DNA of 64,000 nt from Wurfbainia villosa (GCA_025175895.1 CM046000.1:35748720-35812719); one strand, 5' to 3'; shown: positions 11,780-23,638, numbered from the stretch's first letter. Notes: a model not told the origin generated them from the sequence alone. Numbers and translations are program-made.

Positions 11780-13030
11780 AATAATGCTTATTAATTAGAA
11801 AAAATACCCTATGAAATTTTTCAGGAATTTTTAGAAATTTTTCTGGACTTAAATGGAAATTTCTATGACCGTTACGGGGAAAGATTTAATAGCCTTTGGG
11901 AAAGCTTGTTAGGATTAACTGCTTATAGGGTCTAAAATCCGACCCATTATCCCCGAAACCCGACCCATTTTAAACCCGTCCCTTTATTCCTCGCCGTCGC
12001 TCTTTAACCCCCGAGCGTTTTCTTTCTCCCACCGCGACATTTCCTCTCCTCGATCGCTATTCCTCTTCTCCCTCTCGATTCTTCATAGTGCGACCCTTTC
12101 CCTTTCTCCCAAGCATTAATCAGCCGCTATCTTCTTCCCTGCGCCGCCGTAATCCGCCGCCAAGCACCAGGCCTTCTACAGGCCTCTCCATCGGACCCAC
12201 GGATAGGCCACTGCACCGCCATGCGCGACCTTCATCGCCGGCGTCTTCTTCTTCTCCCAATCTCACGAGCGCTACTCATTTCTTCTTTCGATCCAACAGC
12301 AGTAGGTGTCGTCGGCCATTACAGTCGCAACAGCCAGCCGATCGTGCCTTCCTCTTCTTGGCCTATTTTCTTTCCGTTGATGATTTTTCTCTCCTTCCAC
12401 TATTGTTCTTCTCGTGATCTCTGCAGCAACTGTCCTTGTGATCGCCGAGATCTTGGCCTTGCCGGAGCTGTTGCCCTCTCGATGGAGCATTGTACCGATC
12501 GTTGTCTTTTTCCTGCTTGTTGCAAGATCAGTTTTGTTGCTATCACCACCATCTACGTTTCCCTCCCGATTGCACAACGTCGGCTCTTCCCTGTCCACCG
12601 ATGTTCGCTGTGTGGATCGGTGCCTCCTCCATCGCACAGTGAAATCGCTACCGTAGATGAGCTTCGAGAGTTGCTGTCGATTCCTCTTTGTCGGCATCGT
12701 GGGGAGCTCAAATCGGTGCCATTGTTGCTACAACTAAGGATCGTCGTTGTGTCTTCTTCCCCTCTATTCACGGACTATTTTCCCGTGATCGTTAAAAATG
12801 ACCAGTTTCTGATAGAGGATGGCTGTGGTGATCGGGATCTCTATGGTTCTATGAGCTAGGGATCAAAAAATTGGGGGTAAGTCCTATATTAATCTAAAGT
12901 TTCAGTCAGATTTTGGGTTTCCACTGTGAATTGGTTGTGACAAGGAATAGTGGCTTCATTTCAGCGATTTAAGGGCTATGATCTGTAAATTGGACAGTGG
13001 AATTAACTATGAGTGGGGTGACCACTGTGA
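11730..13030 (+). repeat. Foreign LTR piece, TGTAAAATACC type (probably Gypsy)
   Basis: Starts TGTAAAATACCGGGAAA, with a TA/TAA microsatellite at 11745-11780, then segments (ATACCCTATGAAATTTT, TTTTTCTGGACTTAAAT) that are closely paralleled in the LTR beginning at 63856, so both belong to one repeat family. A pyrimidine-rich GC-rich tract (11940-12900) resembles a transcribed LTR region. At about 13030 it joins CopA-4 gag with no recognisable CA terminus, so the 3' end is truncated or rearranged. Confidence 0.6.
12221..12859 (+). other. 212-codon open frame inside the LTR piece, probably noncoding
   Basis: The longest frame in the segment (ATG 12221, TAG 12857-12859). The product would be Arg/Ser/Leu-rich with several hydrophobic runs and clustered Cys (CSNCPCDRRDL), no domain I recognise. 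Overlapping open frames exist on both strands, as expected of GC-rich noncoding DNA without stop pressure. It lies wholly inside a repeat. I see no upstream promoter or splice evidence. Kept only because of its length. Confidence 0.15.
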
Positions 13031-13705
13031 AATAGAATGACAATCAATAACGAAGATATCTGAAGAAGATGGGGCATCAGATGCCTTATTCTTCTTTACG
13101 GACTCAAGATAAATCTTACAGTTTCTTCGCCAATGGCCCTCCTTGCCACAATAATGGCAAGTGCCCTTTTGAGCTAGTTCTGTCTTTTTATCCTTTTCCT
13201 TCTTCCCCTTCTGCTATTCCTTTGACTTCCTTTTAGAACATTTCTTCGAGGAATTAACTAACAGCATCGTCCCCTGCTCATGCTTCACAGAAGACTCTAC
13301 AGTCTTCAGCATGTTGAGCAGTACCACAGATGAACCTTCTTGCATCTCAGAGGTGAAGAGGAGCTTGGAGACTTCGAACCTTTCTGATCTCACTTGCTCA
13401 TCAAACAACTCATAGAGATGAAAGACTACGGTATGAGCATCCATATACTCATGCTGCTTCTGCACCTCGGGTACCATCACGGCTAGCATGATGCAACTCA
13501 CTAGTTCAGAATCATTTATATGTTTCTGATAGGCCAACAATTAGTCCGGAGTTACGTCATCACTAGGATGGGCAGGAAGAGGCTCTTCGAGGACATACGC
13601 AAGCTTTTCTGCCTTGAGAATAATTCTTAGGTTTCTAAGCTAGTTCAAGAAGTTCGGCCCAGTCAACTTATTCGAATCGAAAATGGAATGCAAATTCAAA
13701 TACAT
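13031..13705 (-). pseudogene. CopA-4 Gag with intact zinc knuckle, truncated
   Basis: Start ATG at 13705 by alignment with CopA-3. The best open part, 13540-13214, covers the C-terminal capsid domain (LAYQKHINDSE, VQKQHEYMDAH, QVRSERFEVSKLLF) and the Lys-rich linker ending at TGA. Further downstream in another frame 13157-13113 reads a full CX2CX4HX4C knuckle, CHYCGKEGHWRRNC, which would bind element RNA. At least one frameshift separates capsid and knuckle. The protease and everything after it are missing because the foreign LTR piece joins at 13030. Confidence 0.8.
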
Positions 13706-14841
13706 CACGATCAATCGATTAACCTAGATATACAAATCGAGCATATATGAGAAAATGATTTAAAATGCATCAACATACATCTATAAATCCAATTCATTTT
13801 TTCGAATCCAAAAATCAAAACCCTCAAAATCAATTCGGGAGATCGTAGGTCCATCTCCGAATGGGTTGATATCCAACATAGATAAGAACAACCTTGGAGA
13901 GAGTCCAATAATTCATTCTTAGCTACGATGGTAGATATCATGTATACCAATTGCATATCAAATATATGCAACTATTACAATGTGCTATCAACTAATTGAA
14001 TGTTCACACATACATTGGGTTGTTAACACATTAACAAGTATGCATCATATGCATAGCAACCAACTTCACCTCCCTTCACATCAACCTTAGAGAGAGTCCA
14101 ACAAACCGATGATCCAAGTTAAAGCGAACCCATTAATCGCGAAATAGTTTTAATATGGTTAGAGCGCATTCAACCAATTAGCTAGGCTTAGAGAGAGTCC
14201 AACAACCCAAACTAACGATTGACCTCTGACTCTTACCATATTAGTAATAAACTATTTCAATGGTTTGAACATGTTCATGTTCGAGCCGAGCTTGGAGAGA
14301 GTCCAACAATCCAAACAAGAAATTGAAACTTCGGTTCTAACCATATTAATGGAGGGTGTAGACTTTAATATTTTGTAAGGGTTTTAAGGTCTCATCCTCT
14401 TTGCATGCAAATAACTATTATCTACATGGCATGACACACATGATATACATCTACATGTTACGACATGCATGGCATAATGATATGCATCTAATACAATTAC
14501 ATGACATACAATTATGACATGTACAAATAGTTTCCTTATTTGTCATAACTAATTTTGAAAATAAAATATGTTTGAGATTTGATTTCTCAAATAAAATCAT
14601 GATTAAATTAGAAAATAAATTTTCAAATCTAATCACATATTTTATTTATGAAAAATGTTAATTAAGGAAATAAATTTAATTTATTGTAATTTCTTAATCA
14701 CATTAGAAAATTTTCAATTTGAATTTCTTTACTAATTAAAATTTCCATAATTATTTCTAAACTTTTCAAAAGTAGAGAATTTCCAAAATTACAATTATGA
14801 CTATCGCAAAATAATTTTACGATTATGTTGGAACACAGTCG
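13706..14841 (-). promoter_or_regulatory. CopA-4 5' leader with four spaced hairpins
   Basis: Motif copies at about 14290, 14188, 14088 and 13892 (spacings 102, 100, 196). Two copies have a C-to-T change (CTTAGAGAGAG on the plus strand) that turns one pair of the stem into G-U in RNA. The AT-rich LTR-proximal half is 14500-14840. No gene. Confidence 0.75.
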
Positions 14842-14854
14842 GGCTCTGATACCA
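14842..14854 (-). other. CopA-4 primer-binding site
   Basis: The minus strand reads TGGTATCAGAGCC, complementary to initiator-Met tRNA, adjacent to the LTR end at 14856. Confidence 0.9.
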
Positions 14855-14855
14855 C

Positions 14856-17139
14856 TGTTTGGTTTCCCCGACATCGACATGGGTGTGTATTTGAACACGT
14901 TTCGTAAACATGAATACAACGGAAGAAAAAATAAGTAATAACTAACTTATTACAATACACACACCACACGCATGCAGGATACAACAAATGTAGACATAAT
15001 CTCTTTTTCAAATTTTGCAATAAAAGAAAACTACTCTAGGTATACCTGCTGGATCATGTGAAGTGGAAATGACATTAACCTTAGCGGCCTTCGTAAGTTT
15101 CGCCTCTATCCGTATCCACATCAAGTATTGTCGGGATAGCTTCAATAAGCTATGAGTCTTGTCTTCACACGAGATACTAGTCTCGTATCGAAGACATTGT
15201 GATCCGAGAGACGATCACAATTTGAATCCAAAATGAGTTTTGTAAACTCGCTTCTCAAAAGCGGTTTTCTCCAACCAAATGACGATCCTCCACCAAAGAG
15301 GATTGCCGAAGATCCAATCCTCGGTAAGGAGGTCGCAGTTGGAGTTCTGAATGTCGGCCAAACGACGCTCTTGTTGCAAAGGACTAAGGTTGTCCAAAGT
15401 GCGCAGCAAGGTGGAGGAGGGATGCCGGCCAAACAAGGTTGGACGACGGCAGCTAAGGGGGTCAGTGGCTGGTGGCAATCCGACGGATAGAGCTACTGGC
15501 CGGCGGTTGGGGCGATTGGCAGACAATGGTGGCTAGCCGGCAGCTAGAGGTGAGGCAGCCAAGGTTTGGGCAGCGGCAACCAAAGGGTCGATGCACAAGA
15601 GAGGGAGAGGAGAAGAGAAAACGGCTAGGGTTTCACAAAACCTAAGTCGTTCGAACAACAGGTTATCTCTCAACCCCGTTATTTATAGAGAAAGTATCTC
15701 TTATCCATTAAGAGACTTTTTCTCAAGATCTTTTCTCTAAAGCCTTTTCTCGAAAACCTTTTCTCAAAGGGTTATTGGTTCATAACCAAAACCTGTTAAC
15801 CCACTCCATTAACTTAAGTTAAAATAAACCAAACCGCGTTATTCTATTTTAAGTTAAAATGAACCGAACCAATTTTGGTTCATTCGTTTAAAATGAACCA
15901 AACCACTTTGGTTTATTTCCACCATTGGATTAGAACCAAACCGATTTGGTTCATCCATCATGTCTTCATAAGACTCGATCCATCCATGCTCCTGATGCGA
16001 CTGAAATAATTTCACACTCACTCCATGTTTGGTCCAACCAAACCAAGTTTCTCTCGATCTGAGAATCCCATTCTCAAAACCCATTTTAAATCATTCGGAT
16101 AACACTCGTAGTGTGTGTGACCAAATAGGTTCCCGATTTATATTGGCAGTCTATAATTAACCATTAATTATAGAACAATCATGAGTGACACCTAGTAGTA
16201 CATCATGATCCCCAATTAATCAAAAAATCAATGGTTGACCCCAGAACAACTTCTGAAACCTTTCAGCAGCTATAGTGAGTTGTTCCCCATTCCCTTCACT
16301 CATCTTATACCCACTTGGTTCATGACATGGTCCATTGTGTCAGTCCCCACTAGGATGACTATGTCACACCTAGCCCAAGTATTACTTCCTCGTCCTTTGA
16401 ATTCTAGTTACTTCACATGTATCCAAGAGTATCATACTCTAAACATGTAATGCTTTGGCCAAAGACTTTAGTAACAATCTGAAAAGAGGTCATAGGGTAT
16501 ACATCTCCTCAGAAGGAGCGGTGAATCCTCTGTAGGATATTCAAACACCTTCGGCCACTTCGACTTATACCCAATCATCCCGAGTCCACATCTCCTCGGA
16601 GATGCTTGCTTAAGATATCAAAGCATGAGTCTTCATGACCAAGATGACTTGAATACCACAAGTTGAAGGAACATCGCACTTAAGCTGCAGTAAGAACTTC
16701 ATTGACATATCCATATATGCTGAGAACCATATGAAGTCTTACAGTTAGTCACTCCAATGAACTAGTTACCATAACTAGCATCCACTGTTAACTCCGGAGA
16801 TCCCAATGTCTCCAGCCAGTGAAAAACGACTGCTTGGATAAACCAAAGAGTATAACTTGTGTTAGTCTCAACAGAATTGATGGTGTCCGAATACATCAAT
16901 TCATCGATTAGAGATAATTCTAATACATCACAATTACACATGTAGAGATACTCACTAGTTGTGACCCAATCACAAATTCTCTCATGCTGTGAATTGTATT
17001 GCGGACATTCAGTAAATGAGTTTAAGATCCAATCAAATACATAAAAACATGTATACTCAAATAGTGAATCTTCATTTATCCAATAAATGGTACAACCATA
17101 AGGCGATTGCCTTAGGACATCTCTCATATATAACTAACA
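14856..17139 (-). repeat. CopA-4 5' LTR
   Basis: 2,284 bp. It ends TGTTTGG (plus strand) where its sisters have TGTTGGG, and ACTAACA on the other side. Contains an extra repeat of CTTTTCTC-type sequence around 15710-15770 not seen in CopA-1 or -2. No supported gene. Confidence 0.87.
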
Positions 17140-17788
17140 CTACTTCCCTACACTCAAAGCATATAATATGATTTTTATTTTTAATTATAATGTTTGAGTT
17201 ACCTAGGGTGGTGGTGGAAGCCTCTTGAACTTGATCATCACTTCTCCCGGAGGTTGAAGCTTCTTCTTGTTCTTGCTCTTGGATAGAAGATTACCTCTCC
17301 TCTCCCTCAATCCTAGAGGTGGAGGCTTCCTCCACTTCCTCCTCTTCTTCCTTGGATGTCGAACACCTCTCGACCTCCGAATTCTCACATTCTTGATCCA
17401 ATGGGCATTCTTCAGCTTCTTGGAATTTTTCTTCACTTGAGGTCGGTTCGGGATTTTCGTGGAACTTGACCAACTAGTTCCACAGCTCCTTAGCATCCCT
17501 ATAACCTCCTAATCTAGACAAAATATCGTTAGATATCAAATTTACTAACATTTTTGTTACCTTAACGATTGTCTTGAATTTTTGTCGTTGCTCCTCGGTC
17601 CACCTCTTCATCTTAAGAATTTCTCCCTTCTTGCCCCTCGGAGCATCGAATCCTATAATCATAGCAAACCAATTTTATATATTGGACATTAGAAAATATT
17701 CTATTCTACCTTTCTAATATGTAAAATCTTCACGGTCGAAGGCAGGTGGAATGGTTATGTCATCGCCCAATCTCTCATTGAGCTCCAT
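17140..17788 (-). pseudogene. SireF Gag, N-terminal part
   Basis: ATG at 17788. Readable segments: ERLGDDITIPP, then an in-frame TAG where SireC has the Trp of PAWRARMETFL; RGKKGEILKMKRWTEEQRQ and DILSRLGGYRDAKELWN, which align with SireC RDEKGNILKLKKWTQEQRQ and DVLCKLGDYMYAKEL; then TAG at the KEL-WN junction, and a Glu-rich linker with EEVEEASTSRIEGEER (SireC: EQVEEASTSRIKEER). Sequence stops at 17140 within the first Cys motif (ICFEC). Like SireC it lacks about 100 residues between the KELW segment and the acidic linker that SireD and SireE have. Stops make it inactive. Confidence 0.75.
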
Positions 17789-17840
17789 GTTCTCCTCTAG
17801 CATTGCTCCTTGGCGGGTAGTCCAAACGAAGAGCCTATCA

Positions 17841-17854
17841 AGCTCTGATACCAC
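17841..17854 (-). other. SireF primer-binding site
   Basis: The minus strand reads GTGGTATCAGAGCT; the core TGGTATCAGAGC matches initiator-Met tRNA. One base from the LTR end at 17856. Confidence 0.88.
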
Positions 17855-17855
17855 T

Positions 17856-19102
17856 TGTTGAGGAATTGTTGATCGCTAGAGAGGGTGAATAGCAGTTCCA
17901 CTTCATCTCGATGGATTTCGTTCGTGTTTGTCTACAAGGCTTGTTATGCACAATGGAAATAATAATAAAGCAATAACAAAATATGACAAACACTCACAAT
18001 ACACAAGGATATACGTGGTTCGAAACCTTAGGGTTCCTAATCTACGGGGCGAGCTTAAATGAGCTCTAGTGATGCACACCACCACTAATACACTTTTTCT
18101 CGGAACAATCCGGAGGTGGAGAAACTTTGTACAAATGATTACAAAAGTAATACAAAAGATACAAGCAAATACAATGAAATACAAGTAAAAACAAATTTAC
18201 AAAGAATTCTTTGAATTCTTGATCTTTGGTTGCTTGCGAAATGCCTTGAAGGTCTGGAATGCAGTAGCAATTCCCCTTCAAATCGCCTCAAGGACCATGG
18301 CCAAAATCCTCCTCTTCGAGCTCCTTATAAAGCAGCAACTTGGGCTGATTTTTGCCTAGTAGTCGACTGCTCATACCCATCAGTCGATAGCTCCTGTAGT
18401 CGTTATCTCACAATAACTTAATCCACGTTGGAAAAACTCTAATGGATACCTCGTGATCATTGCCAAACCCTAGCGATCATTGTTGCCTGTCGATTAGCGC
18501 TAAGTCGACTACGAACTTTACGTACTTTCGTAAGCAAGCGGCGGTCGAATGCCCTCCATGGAAGTCGATTGCTCAGCCAATCGACTGCCCAAAGTTGGCA
18601 GTCGACTGCCAAGGCCACATGGTCGTAGATGATCGCCAGTCGACTCCCGACCAGTTGACTAATCATAATCCCAGTCGACTACTCAGAGTTGACTCGTTTG
18701 GCAAGTGTCAAAACACTTTACCAGTCGACTGGTCCATAACCCCAATCGATTGACAAACCTCAACCATGAGGTTTACCTCAAGTATGATCCCCTCAAACTT
18801 GATACACCACCCTTAGCCTAGACATAAGCCTTCTAGCCACCTCCATCAGCCTCACACCTATCAGATCCCTCTAAGTCATCCATGACTAGTTCATCCATAT
18901 GCTAGCCTTCATGCGCTTCCATCGGCTATTGTCATGCTAACCGGGTCTAGACCGCCAAGATACATTTAGGCTTACGCTGCCAAAACACATGCTTGGACTT
19001 TACGCCATCAAACATTGGACTTATGCTGCTAAGACTACCGCTTGGACTTTACGCCGCCAATATCACACCCTTGAACTTTCCTTGCCAACTCCATGTTGGA
19101 CT
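17856..19102 (-). repeat. SireF 5' LTR, downstream piece
   Basis: Starts TGTTGAGG on the plus strand and shows the shared Sirevirus LTR core (GGTGAATAGC, TACGTGGTTCG). The region 18350-18750 is dense in GTCGAC palindromes and 18960-19100 in GCTTGGACTTTACGCC-type tandem repeats. Cut at 19102/19103 by the CopB solo LTR. Confidence 0.8.
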
Positions 19103-19295
19103 TGTTGGACTTTCCGAGCCACAAAAACCACTTTTTGCGTTGCGAAAATCCCGAAAGTCCGGCCACAGATCCGTGCGAAGATATATTAAAATAAAACATG
19201 TATGTGCTTAAGTAAACCTAGATCTACCTTAGATCTAGAAGGTGAGAGCATTACCCTCGTAGCGACGCCCTTCGCTTAACTCGTTCGTCCAAAAG
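19103..19295 (-). repeat. CopB solo LTR, 3' piece
   Basis: On the element strand it ends GGCTCGGAAAGTCCAACA, as CopB LTRs do. It continues at 36964-38604 beyond SireE; together 1,834 bp, the full CopB LTR length. Flanks GGACT (19098-19102) and AGACT (38605-38609) are a target duplication with one mismatch. No primer-binding site or coding sequence follows either end, so this is a solo LTR left by recombination. Confidence 0.8.
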
Positions 19296-20522
19296 TGTTA
19301 GGGATCGTTTGAAAGCTAGAGGGGGGTGAATAGCGCTTTTCGTTTCTACAAGAGTAATTAGCGGAAGCAAACACAAATAATATATGTAAAAACAAAAAGA
19401 CAATGCTAACAAAGCCTTTACGTGGTTCGGAGATAACGCTCCTACTCCACGGCAATCCTTAAGGTGGATCAACCCAAGCAATTTCACTAAGAAGCTTTCT
19501 CTTTACAAAGACCTCCTCCTCTTACAAAAGATGACAATTAAGATTTGAGAGGAGAAAGGAGATTAATACACTTAGAAAGCTTGGAAAACTTGTAGGAGCT
19601 TAGAAGAAAGATCAGAATGTAAGCATTAGCCCCTTCTTGCTCCCCTTGGGCTCTTTTTATAGGAAAGAGCCTCTTTTTCCCGTTGGAGGTCTATCAGTCG
19701 ACTGATGACTTACATCAGTCGACTGCCGCCGATTCTAACGGCTTCTGAACAGCCGGATTTGCGGGATTTGCCATCGTCATCGCCAACGGGAAGACTATCA
19801 ATCGCCAACAGCATGGCGGTTTGGATCGATCTTGCCGAGCCGATCGCCAATCGGCTACGGGCCATTCTGTTTATGGCGGATCGCCAATAATGGCGATTAT
19901 TTGCCACTTGTATCCGATGATCGAGTCGTCGTCACCGGTTAGGATAACCCTAGTCGTGATAATGCCTTCCAACCTCTAATCTTTGTATTTTAAGGGCGTT
20001 AATCGACACCATGTTCCAGTCGACTGGCACACTCCAAGTATGACTAATTCATACTTGAAAACATAACCTAAGCCTAGACTTAACCTTCTAGCTTCTCCAT
20101 CAGCCTTGCGCCTCTAGGATTTCTCTGAGTCCACGACTCCATCCATGCGCTTGCCTTCAAAAGCTTCCTTCGGTTTCGTCATGCTTTGGGTTTCTTCTTT
20201 GCCAAAGTACGCTTGGACTTTACGCCGCCAAGACTACATGCTTGGACTTATGCCGCCAAGACTTTCCTTTGGTCTTCCTTTTCCAAGGACTGCTTGGACT
20301 TTACGCCGCCAAGACTACATGCTTGGACTTATGCTGCCAAGACCTTTCCTTGACTTCTCTTTGCCAAGATCACACTTGGACTTGTCTTTTACCAAGTCTT
20401 CATACTTGGATTTTCCTGTCACTTAAACATGTATACAATTAGATCACAAAACATTGCCTAACTTAGATGATTATCCAAACATCAAAATATATATAAATGC
20501 TTGGGGCATTGTTGCACCAACA
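19296..20522 (-). repeat. SireE 3' LTR
   Basis: Nearly identical to 35727-36958 except for a block at 19780-19960 that is strongly different from its partner (36205-36410). Contains CAGTCGACTG palindromes at 19693-19725 and near 20013, and CTTGGACTTTACGCCGCCAAG repeats at 20200-20420. Confidence 0.92.
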
Positions 20523-21420
20523 ATCTCCCCCTTTTTGATGTTTGGCAATCATTTAAGTTAGATAAACATATTTCAATATGAATTCTAACTTAAATATCCC
20601 TTCTCCCCCTTTGACATACAACAAAAAGAGAAGAGGTTATCCAATAAGTGCAGGAAGGAATTATAATTGACACATCTTGAACAAAGGTATAAAATTGATA
20701 TGAAGCTCCCCCTAAATCCAAGACATGTTTCATGATGTGTAAATAACATGTGAAACAAAACATAAGCAATAGAATAGGCAAATATGTCCTTGCACCAACA
20801 ATTATATAAATAAGGGATGTAGCTCCCCCTAAACCAGTGCACCAAGAAAATCCGCCTTTCCATACAAGGTATCATGTATATACTGTGGAAAGCGTATAAT
20901 GTCCAAAATTGAACCCTTTAACCGATGAAAAACCGCTTTCCATTCCAAAGCAGTGACACCGGTTCGATGAATAGGCGATCAGCTGCCGACCATGGCGATC
21001 GCGCCAATAACTGACGATCGATATCAGACAAATCTGAATTTCGAGTTTTTCAGTCAAGGTTTGAAAATGCGTAGAAAATTACGTGGGTGTCCAAAAATCA
21101 TGAAACTTGGCATACACATTTTATTCGACTAATATAACATATGAAAAATATTAGACGAAAAACATGTTCATCAGATTAATGGATTGATACGATATTTAGA
21201 ATAACAAAATTATGACGCAAAAAGTGTAATTGTATCGTACCAATATTCATAACTTCGTACTATATGCTCAACTTCTAAACTTGACAAATAACAAATTGTA
21301 GGCACTAATAGAAGTGAAAGAAAAAACACAATTTCATTTCATTAATCAAAAGTCATTACATAAGTAGGAGTTTATGTCGTACATACGGCCAAAAAGAAAA
21401 TAACAAAGAAAACAAGCGAG
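20523..21420 (-). promoter_or_regulatory. SireE 3' noncoding region with several polypurine tracts
   Basis: The primary polypurine tract (minus strand CAAAAAGGGGGAGATT) directly precedes the LTR at 20522. Further GGGGGAG/GGGGGAGCT copies lie at about 20601, 20704 and 20821 (plus-strand CTCCCCC). A copy of the LTR terminus TGTTGGTGCA sits at 20800-20791. The rest is AT-rich without a gene; 20940-21040 has GATCG-rich sequence. Confidence 0.65.
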
Positions 21421-21778
21421 CTAACGATCGTCGTCCTCAGCATCCATCGGTGCAGATGACGAACCATCGTGAGGTGGGTGTCCAGGTGCAGCAGGGCGGA
21501 GAATCGCCAAGATGTCCTGCTGCTGCCGATGCACCTCTCTCACGAGGGAGAGGAGCTCCTGATGCTCTAGGCGCAGCTCCTCAAAACGTGTGTCCACCCG
21601 CTCCGCAAAAGCATCGAAGCGGGCACTGAGGGATGTGAGGTAGTAGAACGATGTCGCTGCGGCCTCCCGCATCGATCCCTCCAAGAACACCTGCGGCACC
21701 ACCTCGTGACTACTTCGCGTGGCATCCTCCTGCCGGAGCGGCCTACCGCCCCGTCGGGTCCCGTAAGACGGATCCTCT
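21421..21778 (-). pseudogene. SireE accessory ORF, C-terminal part
   Basis: Continuation of the ORF at 28938-29947 after removal of SireD. Minus-strand frame from the SireD junction to the TAG at 21421-21423. The product has RRGGRPLRQED, then a predicted amphipathic helix/coiled coil (DAFAERVDTRFEELRLEHQ, SLVREVHRQQQDILAIL), and a Pro/His/Ser-rich acidic tail ending DAEDDDR. The frame is offset by one base from the N-terminal part at the junction, so an indel occurred near the SireD insertion site. SireC has an analogous coiled coil and Pro-rich acidic tail. Confidence 0.7.
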
Positions 21779-23101
21779 TGTTGGATCGAAAGTGTCGCTA
21801 GAGGCAATAAGTAAAAAGCAAGTAGAGAATGCACAGCGGAAATATAAAGTAGACAAGATATTTTTACGTGGTTCACAATCTTTCGATTGCTAATCCACGG
21901 CCCTAGTGATCCTTGATCACGTACGGAGGGCAATTCACTAAAACCACTCCTCCTCGTTGGAGGTAGGAGCAACGATTACAAAAAGAAATCAAGGCAAAGG
22001 GACACTCCCCCTTTCCTTGTTACGATTAAAGCACAAAGACAATTTAAAGAAGTAGAACTTAAATAAATATACCGACAACTCTTATAAGTAGAAGATGTAG
22101 CTTTAGTTGTCGTGACGCCGTCGTAGCAAATGTGAGTAGTAGTAAGCGGCGTTACTGACGGCGTGTTGAGCTCTTGATTTCTTGTATTTGCTTGGAGTGA
22201 ACATGTCTATTTATGGATATTGATCTATGAATTTAGACATAGGTAGTGTCCAAGGTGAGGTTCTTATCCCAACTCAAGGATGAGGTGTTTCATCCAACCA
22301 CCTTGTGCCACCTCCAACCTTCTTGTGCGCCAACTCAAGGATGAGGTGTTTCATCCAACCACCTTGTGCCACCTCCAACCTCCTTGGGCGCCAACTTGAG
22401 GATGAGGTGTTTCATCCAACCACCTTGTGCCACCTCCAACCTTCTTGTGCGCCAACTCAAGGATGAGGTGTTTCATCCAACCACCTTGTGCCACCTCCAA
22501 CCTCCTTGGGCGCCAACTTGTTGGAGCCATTCAACTTGTGCCACATCATGGGAGCCAACCATCTTGTGCCAACTCACCTTATTTTGGGCGTCCACCACAA
22601 GGAAGCTTGGTGATGGTTTGGATGTCCACCTTGATGCCACATCGCCCTTTGTACCAAAACACGAGTCAAGTCCAAATTCACCCCCTTGAAATTCGAGCTC
22701 TTCTCGAGGCTGGAACTTGACTAGCAGTTGACTGTAGTCAAAGGGTTTTGGACTGCAGTACAAGTTAGCTTAAAATATAAAGTACGATGGTTCTAACCAT
22801 CTGATCTCGACCTAGACCTTCCATTGGAGGTATTGGGTCGGATCTACGCTTAACGACCTTGCCCGCTTTCACGAGCTTACCTTGTAGCCTCGCTTGCCTT
22901 CACCCGAGTACCTCGGCTTCCTCAAGTCCTCTGGCGTTGCCCGACCACCTCGGTTCCCACCGGGTGTCGCAGACCTTCCGCTCAACTTTAGCATTTCTGC
23001 ACACTTAATTGAGCTCGTAAGATAACAAATATACCCTTAACTATTGAGCCTTTTGCCATAATCAAAATACCGGTTCGACTTTGGTGCCCACTGCACCAAC
23101 A
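21779..23101 (-). repeat. SireD 3' LTR
   Basis: TGTTGGATCG (plus) to CACCAACA. Lacks a 37-base segment near 21808 that the 5' LTR has (GGGGTGAATAGCGATACG and following). Contains the 61-bp tandem repeats. Confidence 0.92.
22271..22514 (-). repeat. 61-bp tandem repeats in SireD 3' LTR
   Basis: Four units of about 61 bp, each with GGATGAGGTGTTTCATCC, a perfect GGATGA/TCATCC inverted repeat, and CCACCTTGTGCCACCTCCAAC. Units alternate two variants (CTTCTTGTGCG and CTCCTTGGGCG). The same array is at 28094-28337. Long apparent reading frames here are produced by the repeat and are not genes. Confidence 0.85.
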
Positions 23102-23638
23102 ATCTCCCCCTTTTTGATTCATGGCAAACCGACACAAAAGTTAAGGAAAAATTAAGCATAACAGTAAGCTAGCATAATGATTAAGCATGAATGAGCTAGC
23201 ATAAAGATTAAGCATGAATGAGCTAGCATAAAGATTAAATATGAATGAGCTAGCATAATGATTAAGTATGAGTGAGAAATATTATTGTTTCAAGTTCTCC
23301 CCTTTGAGGTAACCTCCCCCTTGACCGAAGGTGAGTTTCAAACCGAAGGTGAGTTCTTGAAAAATAATTTTTACTCCCCCTTAATAGTTGCTTAAGTAAT
23401 CGGAATTACTTAATATAAAAGGTAATAATTTTGTTTACTTTCTTCCCCTTTAATTTTGGTTAATTTTGGTTACTTTTGTGACTTTCTCCCCCTTTTGCCT
23501 TAACTCAAAAAGTTTGTAAATATATTTTAGGGTTTGTAAGTCCAAGCAAGTTCCCAATATATATGTATGACCGGGTTTTTTATAAAAAGTTTGTAAAATA
23601 ATAATAAGCTTGAAAATATGTTCATCTAAAATGTACAA
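23102..23638 (-). promoter_or_regulatory. SireD 3' noncoding region with polypurine tracts
   Basis: The main tract CAAAAAGGGGGAGATT lies beside the LTR. Further G-rich tracts occur at about 23300, 23316, 23373, 23444 and 23487. A 31-bp unit (GAATGAGCTAGCATAAAGATTAAG) is repeated about four times at 23165-23270. No gene. Confidence 0.65.

Larger units (their letters stand above)
13031..17139 (-). mobile_element. CopA-4: 5' part of a Copia element
   Basis: Minus strand: 5' LTR (17139-14856), primer-binding site, leader, and gag through the zinc knuckle, cut at 13031. It is inserted in the gag of SireF: SireF coding continues immediately at 17140, whose first five bases CTACT are the right half of the target duplication. 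The left half would lie beyond the lost 3' part. CopA-4 keeps coding features better than CopA-1. Confidence 0.85.

Noticed and set aside
20145..20442. Repetitive open frames with LDLCRQD/WTLRRQDYMLGL segments
   Set aside because: Generated by the CTTGGACTTTACGCC tandem repeats of the SireE LTR.
22366..22763. Overlapping ~100-codon frames on both strands with repeated MPPPTS/QPPCATSN segments
   Set aside because: Produced by the 61-bp tandem repeats of the SireD LTR; the same frames recur at 28189-28586 only because the LTR is duplicated.
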